NCBI GenBank assembly: GCA_050084515.1
Contig: CM114274.1
Coordinates: 37,014,001-37,078,000 of the forward strand
Source: Blasia pusilla
Taxonomy: Eukaryota; Marchantiophyta; Marchantiopsida; Blasiales
Length of the DNA: 64,000 bases
Reading direction: 5' to 3'
The notes under the pieces are model-generated. The model saw nothing but the letters and a program-made list of their open reading frames with translations. It was not told the origin of the DNA and did no database searches. How positions within the stretch are numbered: position 1 is the first letter of the stretch; the number at the start of each line of letters is the position of its first letter. Positions 24,101 through 36,357 of the stretch are shown here, piece by piece. Position numbers and translations under genes: made by a program.

Positions 24101-24515
24101 CGAGATTCCTCTTGGCAACTCTCGGATCGAATCCCAAATAGTTCCTCCACACTACAATCCTCGCCGAGGGTCCTGGCAAGTACGTTCCGGCGCTCCCACT
24201 GTGTCAGCACAATCCATCCAACCTTACATCAACCCCTGCCTTCACGATCTCCTACTTCCAGGACAAAGCCCGAAAAGTGATCCCTCGACATCTCAGGCGC
24301 TTGCTATCTCCGGCAGCGCAGGCAGAGACTGGAGAATAAAGCCTGAACCATTGCACGTATTCGCAGAGCACATAGGATTCACGGGAAGAAGGCGACTGAC
24401 CATTCCTGCTATGGCAAAGCAACAACGACTTGTGCACAGCGTCGTAGTGCTTCCCGCCGTCTTTATGGCCCCACCACATCGGCACCAGGAAGCACTTCGC
24501 AACGCTGGAATCCAT
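21169..24515 (-). CDS. DUF2993 / LmeA-like lipid-binding protein, cyanobacterial type (6 exons)
   Basis: Likely binds lipid at a membrane, by analogy with mycobacterial LmeA of this family; its plant role is unknown to me. Exons (minus): 24515-24256, 24198-23976, 23661-23554, 22301-22237, 21918-21853, 21511-21169. Junctions are GT-AG, phases agree and 354 aa result. Family features in order: LLGKALSTYVNSQ helix; ELEVQIAGSNQEIFRGQVQK; ISARQAVYKGISLSHVDLSAGSI; DDPVYVKASISIGEEDL; SLGSPLVADFL; and the GEFFITP C-terminus. This closely follows cyanobacterial DUF2993 proteins, so a plastid-endosymbiont origin and plastid location are likely. The first exon (ATG at 24515) and its roughly 57-bp intron are the weakest part: the second exon has no ATG of its own and an upstream stop, so an upstream exon is required, but it could lie elsewhere. 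The gene converges on the AAE gene. Confidence 0.85.
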
Positions 24516-25110
24516 TGCATGGAGTCCTCTACGCGCGTCTCCAGGCCCTCACCACACAACCCTAAACCGCGATCAGCACTACAGCTCCGACATTCCAACG
24601 ATTCCGCTCTTCCCTCTGGAATCCATCGCATGGAGTCTTCCGCGCGTCCGCTCCACCTCACCACAGAATCCTAAGCCGCGATCTGCACTCCTGTTCCGCT
24701 ATTCCAGCGATTCTCGCTCTCTCCTCTGGAATCCACCACGCGCGTCTCCTCAACCTCAATAATGAACCTTCCAACGCGATCAGCACTCCTTCTCCGCCAC
24801 TCCAACGATTCTCACTCTCCTCTCTTGAATCCACCGCACAAGTAGAGTCCTCCGCGCGTCCTCTAGACATAAAGAAAGAACCTTAAAACGCTAGAACCAC
24901 TCCTCCTCCGCCATCCCAACAATTCCCGCTCTCCTCCCTGAAATCCACCGCACGTCGTCTCGACCTAAGCAAAAAACCTCAAAACGCCATCACCACTCCT
25001 TCTCCGCCATTCTAACAATTCTCGCTCTCCTTTCTCGAATCCACCGCACAAACGGCGTCTTCCGCGCGTCCTCTCGCCCTCAAAATAAGATCCTCAAAAC
25101 GCCATGAGCA
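24470..25110. repeat. Pyrimidine-rich minisatellite at the 5' end of the DUF2993 gene
   Basis: About six or seven imperfect units of 92-117 bp are seen. Each has a start like aacgc(g/c)atcagcactcct, then tctccgccatt, caacgattctcgctctcct, gaatccaccgca and a cttccgcgcgtcctct block. Unit starts lie near 24470 (partial), 24570, 24675, 24773, 24887, 24979 and 25096. The array overlaps the proposed first exon and extends upstream of it, so it probably forms the promoter or 5' UTR region. Confidence 0.82.
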
Positions 25111-28100
25111 GTCCTTCTCCGCCATTTCAACCATTCCCCTCTCCTCTGTCAGCCTCCACACATCTTCCTGCCTTCGCCGCCCGCGCACGCTCCCCTGCCC
25201 ACCCGCTCATCCACAAGACACAAAATCAGCACCAGAAGTTCGTTCTATGCATCCAAATCATGAGACGAAATCTTTCGCTCCACTCCCCTCTCCTCTTCAG
25301 ACAGTCTCTTCTGTCTCCGGCGCCTAAAGCGGCAGCAGCGCACGGCAAACCCGATATCGTCATTTCCATTCATTTGGACTGAGGCGTTGAGTGAAATCAC
25401 TGATGGCGAGAAAACATTTCCAAGAATGAAAAATATTTTGTTGTTGTTTAGAATAAATTTTTTACATATCTCAAATATAGAGGGTGTTTACAAATCTCTT
25501 ATGATAATATAAATTTTGTTTCATATCATTTCTTTTTGTTTGGATTTCATTTTTGTGCTACTTCTTCATTTTCCGGCTTAGGGAGCGAATGGTTTAGAGT
25601 TATTCATAAACCATTAGCTCTCTAATTGCATCCTAATCACTAGTTTATCCATGAAATTCATTTTCAGCCTATGCTAGTAAGATGCCCATGGTTGGGAGTG
25701 TTGGATGCATCAAATTTTGAATCGATAATCATCATTGGAGGTACAAACACTTGAGAAAACATGTGGGAACAAGTTGCAAACCTGTATTGGTAACGTAGAG
25801 GGTTAACGTGTGGGATGTTTGAAATGAGAGATGGATGTCTTCAATAATGATACTTCCGTTTTCTTTAACCTCTACTTCTATACATCATTGGAGAGGTTGA
25901 GTCAGCTAATATTTCCCCTCTTCTCTTGTGCATCTCATATTCTTGTAGTAGTGAGGATACTGCATTGTTTGAGCTCATTTCAATTAATCTAACCCTGGGT
26001 TTTCGGATGGAGATAGAATAATATACTTATTTTTTCCAATGCTAACATGTAAGAGGTTATAGCATAATGCACAAAATGATGCCCCTGCAAACCACCATAT
26101 CCTAAGTTTGATCCCAACCTTGTGCCTTCGATTCTCCGGGAGTCTTGCTTTCCTAACTCACCATTGACACTCCTTGACTAAACTCGAGGATGAATATGCA
26201 CAAGGACTTGTATCAGTAAAATATGACAACTGTCACACAAATTTAAGTCACACGAATCGGGTTACATGGATCTACGGTAGGCAGACACACCAAAATTTCA
26301 TCCACCGTACACAGCAATCACACAAACCGCAATAGCATGTCCAGCCGAGAAGCAAAACGAAGCATACATGTAGGGGCCGTAATTAGCAACCTCTTGTACA
26401 AGTTGGGGTATTTTGTGTGCATAACTTACCTTAATGGAATAGAGGTTTAAAATTAAGATGACAAAAATCTCATATTCTTAGGCACAAGAACTATTATATG
26501 TAAAGAGAAAAATCATGCATATTGGCATTTGATTGTATCCAAAGGAAAATTTGACGTATGCTTGAGCTCTACTACATTTGATACAAAATTTGTAAATGTA
26601 AAGAGCCATAGTGCACTTGTAGTTTACTCATAAAGTCACAAGTATTTATTTGTACATCACTCGCAAAACTTAGTTTTTGACTCACAAAAAGCAAGTCAAT
26701 TGTAAGTAGCACACTCATGTTTTCTTACACTCATAGAGTTAGAGAATGTTTGCAAACTAGACAGGAAAAAAAATTGCTAAGTACACTCGCAAAATTGTGA
26801 GAATGGGAAGTGGCGAAGAATTCACAAAGTAGCAACCTTTTTTAGAAAATAAATTAAAATCAACCATTCCGCCCAACTATTCATTCACATGAACATACAA
26901 CATATTAAACTTGTTTTCCGCCCCCCAAAGAAAAAACTTATAATTATATAGATATATAGAAAGTTTTCTTATATATAAAATGGTAAGTTTGTACAACTAC
27001 CGACTCGTCTTTTGTCATTGGCATGCATCAAGTGTGCCATGCAACAGTGCACTTGCATTTGCAACAAGTGTGGATGCATAGACTTTGTCTATTCTAATGT
27101 TTGGTCAAGTAGATGCATTACACCAAATCTTGAGAAGGGCTTCTATCACCCAATTGATTACGCAAATGTCTACATCAGTTGTGGAAGCGCCCGATGAACC
27201 AACTTAGGTATCACATCCCCACAACTACATTCTAGACTCCCAAACCATGAATATATCATATGTAATGATGTTGATGTTGAGGTCCACATTGTCCTCGATA
27301 TTATCCTCCTTCTCACTCTTGAATGCTAGCTAAATCACTATTGACTCCATTCTTTGCGTTTCTCCTCCTAGACTTGTGCCCACCCCTTAGACCTCAGTTG
27401 GAGAATCCACCACTCACATATACTTAGTCAGTTTTTGGGCATCCCTACGCCCTCTCCATGCCTAACTCCTTGTTTGGATGTAGCATATCATTCAAAACAG
27501 ATAAACAAATCAATGGTAGTTCTTGAAAGTAAGAGGAAATGTAATACTTAAATGAGGAAAGTGGAAGTGACGTGATAAAGTACCTAATGGAAAAGTACGT
27601 CCTAATATGAAAACATTTCATTTTGATTCCTCCTATTATATTTTCCATTAATAAGTAAAGGCCATAATGGTTGTACCATACTCAAATTATCTATATTTTA
27701 AATCAACCAGCCTCACCATTCCTAAGTTTGGATCTCAAGTCACCCCACAATGAAGTCACGCAAGATTTGGGACAAACTTTCTTGGTAGTTTAGGGGCTTA
27801 AACTAACGCTGTCATTCGCGAAAGTCCCAACTACCCAAATGACCTAGATTGAGTCTCTAACCGTACCTCATTATCACAATTTAAGGTCAAAGTCCAAGGT
27901 TAGGATCTAAAACTAGACCAACTAGATTAGGCTTGGTGTTAGAACCCCAACATCAACCTCCTAGTCCATGCTAGTCCCTTTGTTCAATCCCCATCCATAT
28001 ATGATTCCAAAAATTAGGTTAAGACTCTTAACTCTCTTGGAGATCCTCCCCCTTATCTGTAGTTCTAGAGAAATTTGCTTCATCTTTCATCCAAAAAATC

Positions 28101-30435
28101 CCTCTTAGACCCCTTTTATGATCTTCAAACAATTATTTCTACAATTTTGGATCTATTTCGAGTGTTTTTTGAATCTTTTGTGCGTTGGAATCAACACATC
28201 GCAAGCTTTCAAATCCCGCCTTATTCGTTTTAAGCCCAAATTTGTGTCTATCCAACATGATCTGAAACATGGAGAACTATCAAATGCTCAATTAGATGCA
28301 AGCTTAGGTTGTAGTATCATTGGAGATTAACTCTTGTGGGACTTGAATCTTTTCAAATTCCACCATATGATTGTGTATGTTTTCCCGTATCAAGAATACG
28401 ATTATTTGAAATGCTCATGTCTCGGTTTCTGAAACTCGTGGTATCTATATTATTATTGGAGAAGTGCCCTTTCATTTTGCAAACTCCTCTCCTCTTGACA
28501 CTTGGCACTTTCAGCCAATAGGATTACTCATCTTATGACAAGTATGACGGTTCGGAATTGATTTGAAATTATGACACTTCAAAATTAATTATGCGAGGCA
28601 ATTTAAACCCATGCATCCTCTAGTTTTATTATAACCCAACATGTTTCTATCCTAATATTAGTTACACCCATGTTATAGAAATAATTTTTGGGTGTCCGGA
28701 TACATGGCAAAAAGAAAGGAGTATACAAATCCAGTTTTGAGCACATAGTTATTAACTAGTCGGTGTCTGTGCTCAGCACGGGTGAAAGAGAGCCCAAGGA
28801 GACAAATTCCATGTGTTTGAGAGGAGCTTATAGGAAAGAGGTCTTACAATCACGTCAAAAAAGACAAATGTCATCAGGAGAGATGGCAACCATGTAATAA
28901 AATAGATGTTCAAGTTCAATAAAAAAAAAATCTCTCTCTGAGTACTTTCATCCCTATTGATGTATGTCAAGCACAGAAACTTCCCAAGGGAAGAAGATTT
29001 GTAAAATGATCACTCATCTCGTTACCGCCTCTACAAGTAGGTCTTCTCATGTATTCTTGATAGGGACGGCTCCATATCCTCAACTTTTTTCTTGGACAGG
29101 GAGGCCATTCACCTTAGCAATTTTATGATATGTCGCTTTATAGCTCGCCTATTTTTTATTATTATTACATTAGAGGGTGAACCAGGTGCGCGTTTGTATT
29201 ATCACTAGACTCCCGCATGGCAGTTCTTCCAGATGCTATACTAATTACGTTCGCACTAATTACTGTGTTTACACTCCTGCTCGATGGTGCCTTACCTAAT
29301 CAATACTTTGTTATATCCTAGTTTGTACTCAAAGTATATTGCCGTTCATGCAAATTTTCAAAGAACATGGGACATGATCTCGTTTGCTTGCTCTATCCTA
29401 GATATCATACTGCAACGTCAAAATGGCGTGTTGGTGCTAGTTTGATGTGTACTAAATGATTTGGTGTTCGTTTCTTGTGGTCTTGGCTACTTGGTTGGCG
29501 CTTGTGGTATGATGTTGTACAAAATGGTGTCGCCATAAGCTTATGAGTAGAGGAAACTAATAAGTTTGTTGAAGGTGTGGAACAGGATTTGTTCAATGTT
29601 TCAAAGAGGACTTGCTTTTCTGTCTCGTTTCATTTCTTTTCTATTCCCAAACTCCTAATTTTCCATCGACGTTACATATAATTAACCTGCCAACTTCCAT
29701 CTGCTATACTCGCGATCAATTATGCTTTCAACTCCCGAGGTTGAAATCTTTAAGGCCGCACATAATCTACTCGCTTCAACTAGTATGCTTTGCTTGACGC
29801 TATTTGCATTTGGATTGGTGTGCTTGCTCTCTTCTGACCGTGATTGCAGATACTGAGTAACTCCCTTAATGGCATTGCGGGTACTTGTTACAAGATGGTG
29901 GTGCAAGTCGGATCAAGGTCGGAAATATTCTTTATTAGCATGACTTGAAATCCGTAAGTCTACTTTCTTGCATTTTTATCCTTTGTAGTCAACGTATGGG
30001 ATGTTTGAAATGCAAGATGGATGGATGTCTCTGATAATGGCATAGATATTTTCTTTAACCACTTCTACTCTATATGAATGGAGAGGATCAATCGATCAAT
30101 ATTTCCCCTCTTCTATTGTGTCTTTCATATCCCTATACTAGTGAGGATGTCAATACAATGCACACCAATGTAAGAGTCTTAGTGAAGAGAATTTGTGCAG
30201 TCCACAAGAGACCAATCTTCTATATAATAATGGGCGGACCTATATATACAAGAAGACAAAATAGTGGGATAATAAGACGAAAGAGAAACATGTTTGAGTT
30301 TTTTCCTTCAATCACATTAGATGGGTAGAGAGAATGAATTTAAGTGGAATAGAAAAATATTCATTTATTTTTAATAATTTAATTAATTTATATTATTATG
30401 GATGATCATAAGTGTATACGAAGAGGATAACTATC
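25111..30435. other. AT-rich intergenic DNA with dispersed repeats, no gene seen
   Basis: No ORF has a recognisable domain and codon structure is poor. One notable feature is a pair of similar segments of about 155 bp, 25804-25960 and 29991-30150. They share gggatgtttgaaatg, ttttctttaacc, ggagagg and aatatttcccctcttct, consistent with a degenerate dispersed element. The ORF at 25104-25382 overlaps the end of the minisatellite and has no recognised domain. Confidence 0.55.
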
Positions 30436-31729
30436 GTGTGCCTACTCTCCTTGAACATTAATCTTGTTGTTGCGGAAACATGCGTTCAGTAGGTCACGCT
30501 CTCAACGCTCATCTGCATCCAAACACGCACTCTGGTTAGTCAGGTCTTGAATCAATCAGCGGGCTAACTTTCCGAGTTCTCATCTCGGTCTCTCATCAAG
30601 CTCACCCTTCCTAGTTTTGCGGTTTACAACACGGGCAAGTCTTGAAAGACTTGGGATAGACTTTCTGGTCGGTTCAGGAACCTCAAACGGCGTTTCGTGC
30701 CTGACAGTTCCAACGATCCGATGGACATCCAATGAGTCCCTAACTTAGACTCGCACAAAGTGAATCTCGGATTGGAATCCAAGTGTGGTGTACAAAGTCC
30801 ACTCCCTTGGATCAGGTTTGGGTTTCGAGTTCCAACGCCAAACTCGCGTTCCATCCCTTGTCTCTAAGATGCCGTTTGGTGCTCAAAGTAGGGATTCGTG
30901 TTCCAAGACATCTTGGAGAGACTCCTCCCTTACTAGTACTTTTGGGGATCTCGGGATTCCCTACATTAAGGGAAAGACACCCGGGCCTCTCCAATTGGCC
31001 CTCAACCCGATTGCTCTCACAATCATTTTCGGCCAATATCTTAGTTTGTACTTATGCGTTTGCTGAGATCTTTGGTGCATTGGAAGCGTCTCAAGATAAG
31101 CTTCCCAATGCGCTCTGATTTTTCCCGACTGCATCTCAAGGAAAAGTAAGGGTCCAACACACAACATTATGGTCCAAAACACAGTCAAATTCCCCAAACG
31201 TTGGTCGTGTTCCAAAACTGGTGCTCACCTCTTTGGCAACCAACCTTCCAAGACTCAACTCATCTCAAGTCTTGACTCGCATTTGGTCTAGGTTTCTTGG
31301 TCGTGACCACTAACGCATGAAACGCATAACTCTCTTCTGCATTTCGTCTCTTGGACTTTTCCAAGAGACCTTCCCAAAAGCCTCTCCAAAGCGCGAACAT
31401 CGCAGCGTGAGTCCACTTGAGTTCTCATATTCCGCTTGGCGCCTCTTTAGTTTTGTTTGGTTACGAGGATCGCGACAATAACCACTCAAGATGCGGTATA
31501 GGATATCATGTTTACTATTGCTCAGGAGAGTGGTTTCCATGTGTAGAGAGATTTGCACTACTCCATGCGGGATTTCCTTATTTGTGTTGATCTTTACATC
31601 ACACGAGAGGTTGAGGCGGTCGTGGCGGATGTTGTAGAGGTTGTGCAAGTCCAATTGCAAGTGGTGGCATAAGGGAGATTGCCACAAGGAGCGGCGGCGA
31701 CGTTGAAGAGGAGCCATATCAATAGTTGA

Positions 31730-32273
31730 CTTCACGATGGGCATCGACATGAGAATTGGTTTTAGTCCGTCAAGTGACCCGTTGACTGAGTCAACAATCA
31801 CCCGTTAATTTGTGCATGCAGCTTACCGCTGCTAGGGCTATTTTTGGGGGAAGAGCCTTTTGGATCTTCCCAAGGGTATAAGATTGAGGGAGATGGCTTT
31901 CCTAAGCCATCTTTCTCATGTTGAGCCTTAGGAGCGCCTCTCTTGCACAGACGTGTGTGGGTGTGTGGGAGTTAGGGTGTTAGCATCCGAATTCCCTCAT
32001 GCGGAGGGTGGATGTGGTTCGATATGCCGATGTAGATTCATGAGTGGAGTTTTATGTCGGGTGAGCAGTTTTTACTACTCAGATTTTACATGAGAAAGAT
32101 GGCTTCGAAAAGCCATCTTCCTCACTCTTATACCCTTGTGGGGTCTCGATGTATATGCGTGAGTGTATTTTGTTGATGTATGGATCTACCGTATGTTGGG
32201 GAAGATCGGTGTTGTGTGGTGTGTAGATGTGATCAGCGATGTGGGTTGTGTAGAGATGTGTATGCGCACGACA
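31730..32273 (+). repeat. LTR fragment of the DNMT-PHD gypsy family (spacer plus R2)
   Basis: The sequence matches the LTR spacer of copy D and the leader of copy B, including gttttagtccgtcaagtga, the hairpin around aagagccttttggatcttcc (31848-31870), a TATA-like gtataag and the hairpin gatggctttcctaagccatc (31891-31910). It ends with the R sub-repeat at 32137-32273, terminating in gcgcacgaca. R1 and the coding region are absent, so it is a truncated LTR remnant. Confidence 0.7.
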
Positions 32274-33131
32274 CCACGCTAATAGGCTTTTGCAGCGGGC
32301 TTAGGATGTCGGAGACGCCGGTGCTAGAAGCCCATTTAGTAATAGTCATAGCTCTCTATGTGTTTCTTATATTGTCTGTGTTGTTGGTGAATTTAGCCGA
32401 TAGGAGGCTTTTTTTAAGGGCCAATTGTGACCTTCGCGTACTTGACTCTTTGAGATCCCCTCTTCTATACTTCCGATGGATTTTCCATCACCTATTTTTA
32501 TTGAGGTTCATCATGTTTCTAAGACAAAATAGTGAGATAATTAGAAAAATAGCAATTTTATCCCTTAATTCGTATTTGATGGGGAGGGAAACTTAATTTT
32601 ATTTGAGAAGGAATATATATATATATAAAATTGAAGGATGGAATTATTTAGGGGGGTTGGGATTTTATTTAAATTTTAATTGAGGAATGGAACTACTTAG
32701 AAGAGTGGAATATTAATACTCTCCTAAGATTTAAGAAGAAAGAAAGTGTATTTAAATTCTGAAATGAAAATTAGTATTATTTTTAAAATAATTATGTTAA
32801 TTAGTATTCTATATTTTGGTAAAATAAAATTAATTTGAATGGAAAAGGGAAAATATTTCATTAATTAAAATTTACTAATAGTTTAACTAGTGGATGTTAT
32901 TTTGGTGAGAAGAATGGAAAGGGAGAGGTAGATATTATTCAAAATTTTATGAAGGAGTTAAATTATTTAGGGGAATTAGATATTATTTAAAAGGGAAACG
33001 TTCTTACTCTTTTAAGATAAAAAAAATGGAAATTATATTTGAATTTTGAAATAAAAAATATTTTTAGATTATTATAAAAAAATCGTGCGTAAGCACTAGC
33101 ATGCTAACTAATTCTTACAATATTTTGAGAC
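32274..33131. other. Very AT-rich block between two opposed LTR fragments
   Basis: About 860 bp, strongly AT-rich after 32480, with repeated motifs such as ggaattatttaggg and gatattatttaaa. No coding potential is evident. It is flanked by LTR fragments of the same family in opposite orientation, each with its R2 end facing this block. Confidence 0.5.
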
Positions 33132-33425
33132 TGTGTCATACGCATATTCATCGCTACACAATCCACATTATTGGTCACATCCACACAAAGTGACACAATA
33201 CAATCTTCCCAACGCACGGGTAAATCCATTCACAAATAAAATATATTCACACATGTACATCAAGATCACACAACGAAATCAAAGTAAAAAAGGCTCATAC
33301 TACCAACTTTATTCTCGAATCTCCATATGATATCAAGCCACATCCATCCTCTACTAGGAGTGAATCCAAACTCTAGCACCCTACTTCCTACCAAACATTA
33401 AGCAAGAGAGGTGCTCGAAAGACGT
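33132..33425 (-). repeat. LTR fragment of the DNMT-PHD gypsy family, inverted
   Basis: On the minus strand this reads part of the LTR spacer (gagaggtgctcgaaag on the plus strand, the GGATGTGGCTTGATAT block) followed by the R2 sub-repeat, ending in tgtcatacgcat on the plus strand at about 33134. It matches copy D LTR (50037-50290) with moderate divergence. Confidence 0.65.
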
Positions 33426-33440
33426 CCCCAATCCGCTCTG

Positions 33441-34213
33441 CTAGCCTCTGAAGATCCACGCACTCTCTAGGATGTGAGGCATACGAAAGAGGGCCTTTTC
33501 GGCGCTCGGTTTGAGTCCACTTAAGAAGATCACCTTTTTCGTATGTTCATCCATGGAAAGTGCACTCATGAGTGCACTAAACTCTTGCATATAAGCGCTA
33601 AGGGATCCAATATGGCACAACCTCACAACCTCCATGCCATCGCGATACTCTTGATATTCGGAGTGAATCGGTTCCCAATCAACTCCTTGAAATCTTCCCA
33701 ACTCAACGTTTTCCCATGGCCTAGATGTTCTTTACGGTGAGCCGTCCACGAGTGGAGAGTGTGATCCTTCATAAAAATGACCGCTACAGTCATCTTGTCT
33801 TGTTCATCTGCCTTTTACGCTTTGAAATAAAGTTCGAGTTCCGTTAGAAACCCGCTCACTTTCCGAGAACGCCCCATTCCTGAGAATGGCGTTGGAAAAT
33901 TTGTCTTACAAAGCTTCTTGCCGGAACTAGAGGCTCCATTTGACTTGAATTCCATTATCACCTTGCTCTGTTTGGCCATCTGGTCCGCCATCATCTTCAT
34001 CAATCCCATCATTTGGATATAAAAGGCCGGATGGTTTGAGTTTGGAACCGAAGGTCCCGCGGAAAGATTTTTGTTTAGAACATCCTCTTGTCTGGGACTC
34101 GGCACCTCGGGAGTCGCAATTCCCACCTTTAGCTCACGGTCCGTCATTGATTCATCTCTTGGCTTTTTTGCTTTGACTCGCGGTTTCCTCGGTTCTTCGC
34201 CCTTGGTCGCCAT
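33441..34213 (-). pseudogene. Family E Gag, frameshifted
   Basis: The N-terminal part starts at ATG 34213 and contains a basic region, then FYIQMMGLMKMMADQMAKQS, and the start of the capsid (TNFPTPFSGMGRSRKVSGFL). A frame change near 33815 leads to a retrotrans_gag-type segment: DFKELIGNRFTP, SLSAYMQEFSALMSAL and VIFLSGLKPSAEKALF. This is the standard Gag signature of plant gypsy elements. The sequence ends near 33430 at an unrelated LTR fragment, so zinc knuckle and pol are lost. Confidence 0.8.
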
Positions 34214-35399
34214 TTGTGAGTCTTTGCTTTCTCAGATCTCCTCCTCGCTTCTTGCGTTCCCCCTCGGGCGTCACGGTCTTCCGGCTACCTTGCGTTCTCC
34301 CAAACGCCCAGATCTTCTACGACCCCAAGCTCACGCTCATCAAGGATTTGCTCTGATACCACGTGTTGTGCGCCTACTCTCCTTGAACGTTAATCTTGTT
34401 TGTTGCGGAAGTGTGCGTTCAGTAGGTCACGCTCTCAACGCTGATCTACATCCAAATATGTACTTTGGTTAGTCGGGTCTTGAATCAATCAGCGGGCTAA
34501 CTTTCCAAGTTCTCGTCTCGGTCTCTCATCAGGCTCAACCTTCCTAGTTTCGCGGCTTACAACACGGGCAAGTCTCGAAAGACTTGGGACAAACTTTCTG
34601 GTCGGTTCAGGAACCTGAAACGGCGTTTCGCGCCAAGTAGTTCCAAGTGTCCGATGGACATCCAATGAGTTCCTCACCAAGACTCGCACGAAGTGAATCT
34701 CGGGTTGGAATCCTAGTGTGGCGTACAAAGTCCACTCCCTTGGATCAGGTTTGGGTTTTGAGTTCCAACGCCAAACTCCCGTTCCATCCCGTGCCTCTGA
34801 AATGCCGTTTGGCGCTCAAAGTGGGGATTTGTGTTCCGAGACATCTCGGAGAGACTCCTCCCTTACGAGTACTTATGGGGATCTTCGGGGGCCCCCTACA
34901 TTTAGGGAAAGATACCCAGGCCTCTCCAATTGGCCCTCAACCCGCTTGCTCTCATAATTATTTTCGGCCAATATCTCAGCCTGTACTTATGTGTTTGCTG
35001 AGATTTTTGGTGCGTTGGAAGAGTCTCAAGAGAAGCTTTCAAACGCGCCTTGACTTGTTCCAAATGCATCTTGGAGCTAAACGTTATGGTCCTAAACACA
35101 ATCAGATTCTCCCAAACGCTAGTCGTGTTCCAAACTGGTTCTCGCCTCTTTGGAAACCAACCTTCCAAGACTCAACTCATCTCAAGTCTTGGCTCGCGTT
35201 TGGTCTAGGGAAGTCTTGGCTCGCGTTTGGACTAATGCATGAAATGCACAACTTTGTTCCGCGTTTCGTCTCTTGGACTTTTCCAAGAGATCTTTCCAAA
35301 CGCCTCTACAAAGCGCAAACATCGCAGCATGAGTCCACTTGAGTTCTTATATTCTGCTTGGCGCCTATTTGGTGTTGTTTGGTTATGAGGGTCCCGACA

Positions 35400-35808
35400 C
35401 TCAACCCTCCTTAGAAGGTTGATGTCCTCATCAATACAAACCTTGTTAATATTAAGTTCTGGGAAGCCGACCCCTTAACATTGAATGGCGTTCTGGTAGC
35501 TAACCCGCAATTCCTCTTTTGGCTTAAGTCTTAGGTTGTCGCTTGCACTTGAGTTATGTTGTTCCGCTTGGTGCCTATTTGGTGTTGTTTGGTTATGAGG
35601 GTTGCGATAGTGCGTAAGGAGGCGAGAGAAGTGACGGGCTCCATAGGGAGCCGCGCCATCGTTTAATGGCGTGGATAGAAGCTTGGCGGTAGGAGCACGG
35701 GGTGGCAAGAAGGTGTAAGAGGGCCACGTCCCCATAGGGACAAATATCTAGTCAGTTTGAGAAGGCAGTCGCATCAGAGAATGCAAGCCCAAGGGCTACG
35801 GCTAAGAT
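35400..35808. other. Short stretch with a partial family E LTR end
   Basis: 35566-35612 repeats the terminal part of the family E LTR (gcgcc/gtgcctatttggtgttgtttggttatgaggg). The rest shows no recognisable feature. It may be a product of unequal exchange or of a nested E insertion. Confidence 0.45.
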
Positions 35809-36357
35809 TGTTAGGTCTCGGTGTATATGAATGACTATATTTCGTTTATAAGTGGATCAACCAGTGAATTGGGAAGATCGGTATTGTGTGGTCTGTAGAT
35901 GTAACCATCGATGTGGGTTGTATAGCGACGTGTATGCACATGACAACAACAACACTCACAAACTAAATATTTCTTGGCCATGACTCATGTCATGACCATA
36001 CGGATTTTGTCGTAGAGTATAGTGTGCTAGTAGAGGCCATACCTTATGTAGGGCCGCAGTGTCTAGGTAGAGATGCCATTTCATACATAGGGTTGGGGGT
36101 TACTCAGTTGAGGGTGACTTTTCCAGTAGGGCCTGCTCTTAGGTTGGAGGATATAAGATGGAGTGCACTCAAGGAACAGTCAGTTCTTTGAGTTGAGCCT
36201 ATTGCGTTGGGAGTTAGCCTTGGTAGTGAGTAGAGCTCTTGGCTATGGTGTTTCCCGCAAGCTTCGACCTAGATTCTCCCATCGTGGACTGGGTTTGGCT
36301 TGATTGTATGTGATTCTATGCGTGTTTTATGACAGTAGGTCTTTCACGGATTTCACT
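35809..36357 (+). repeat. Copy C 5' LTR portion (R plus spacer)
   Basis: R sub-repeat 35809-35945 ends gcacatgaca. It is followed by about 45 unmatched bases and then the spacer 35990-36357, which matches the 3' LTR spacer 48445-48815. The spacer includes catactgggg-like conserved blocks and an inverted sequence around gaacagtcagttctttgag. The expected second R copy is absent here. Confidence 0.6.

Larger units (their letters stand above)
30436..35399 (-). mobile_element. Ty3/gypsy element of family E (long LTR), nested and degenerate
   Basis: Two LTRs of about 1.04 kb in the same orientation, 30436-31477 and 34364-35399, bound this element on the minus strand. Element-strand LTR ends are TGTCGGGACC and CGCACAACA. 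A primer binding site complementary to initiator tRNA-Met (plus-strand gctctgatacca, 34350-34361) sits beside the right LTR, so 34364-35399 is the 5' LTR. Gag lies at 33441-34213. The pol region is missing or replaced by fragments of another LTR family and an AT-rich block. The LTRs are clearly diverged, so the element is old. Internal sequence 31478-31729 has no recognisable domain. Confidence 0.78.

Noticed and set aside
24201-24674. A 157-codon plus-strand ORF
   Set aside because: It lies antisense to the proposed first DUF2993 exon and runs into the minisatellite; no domain is recognised.
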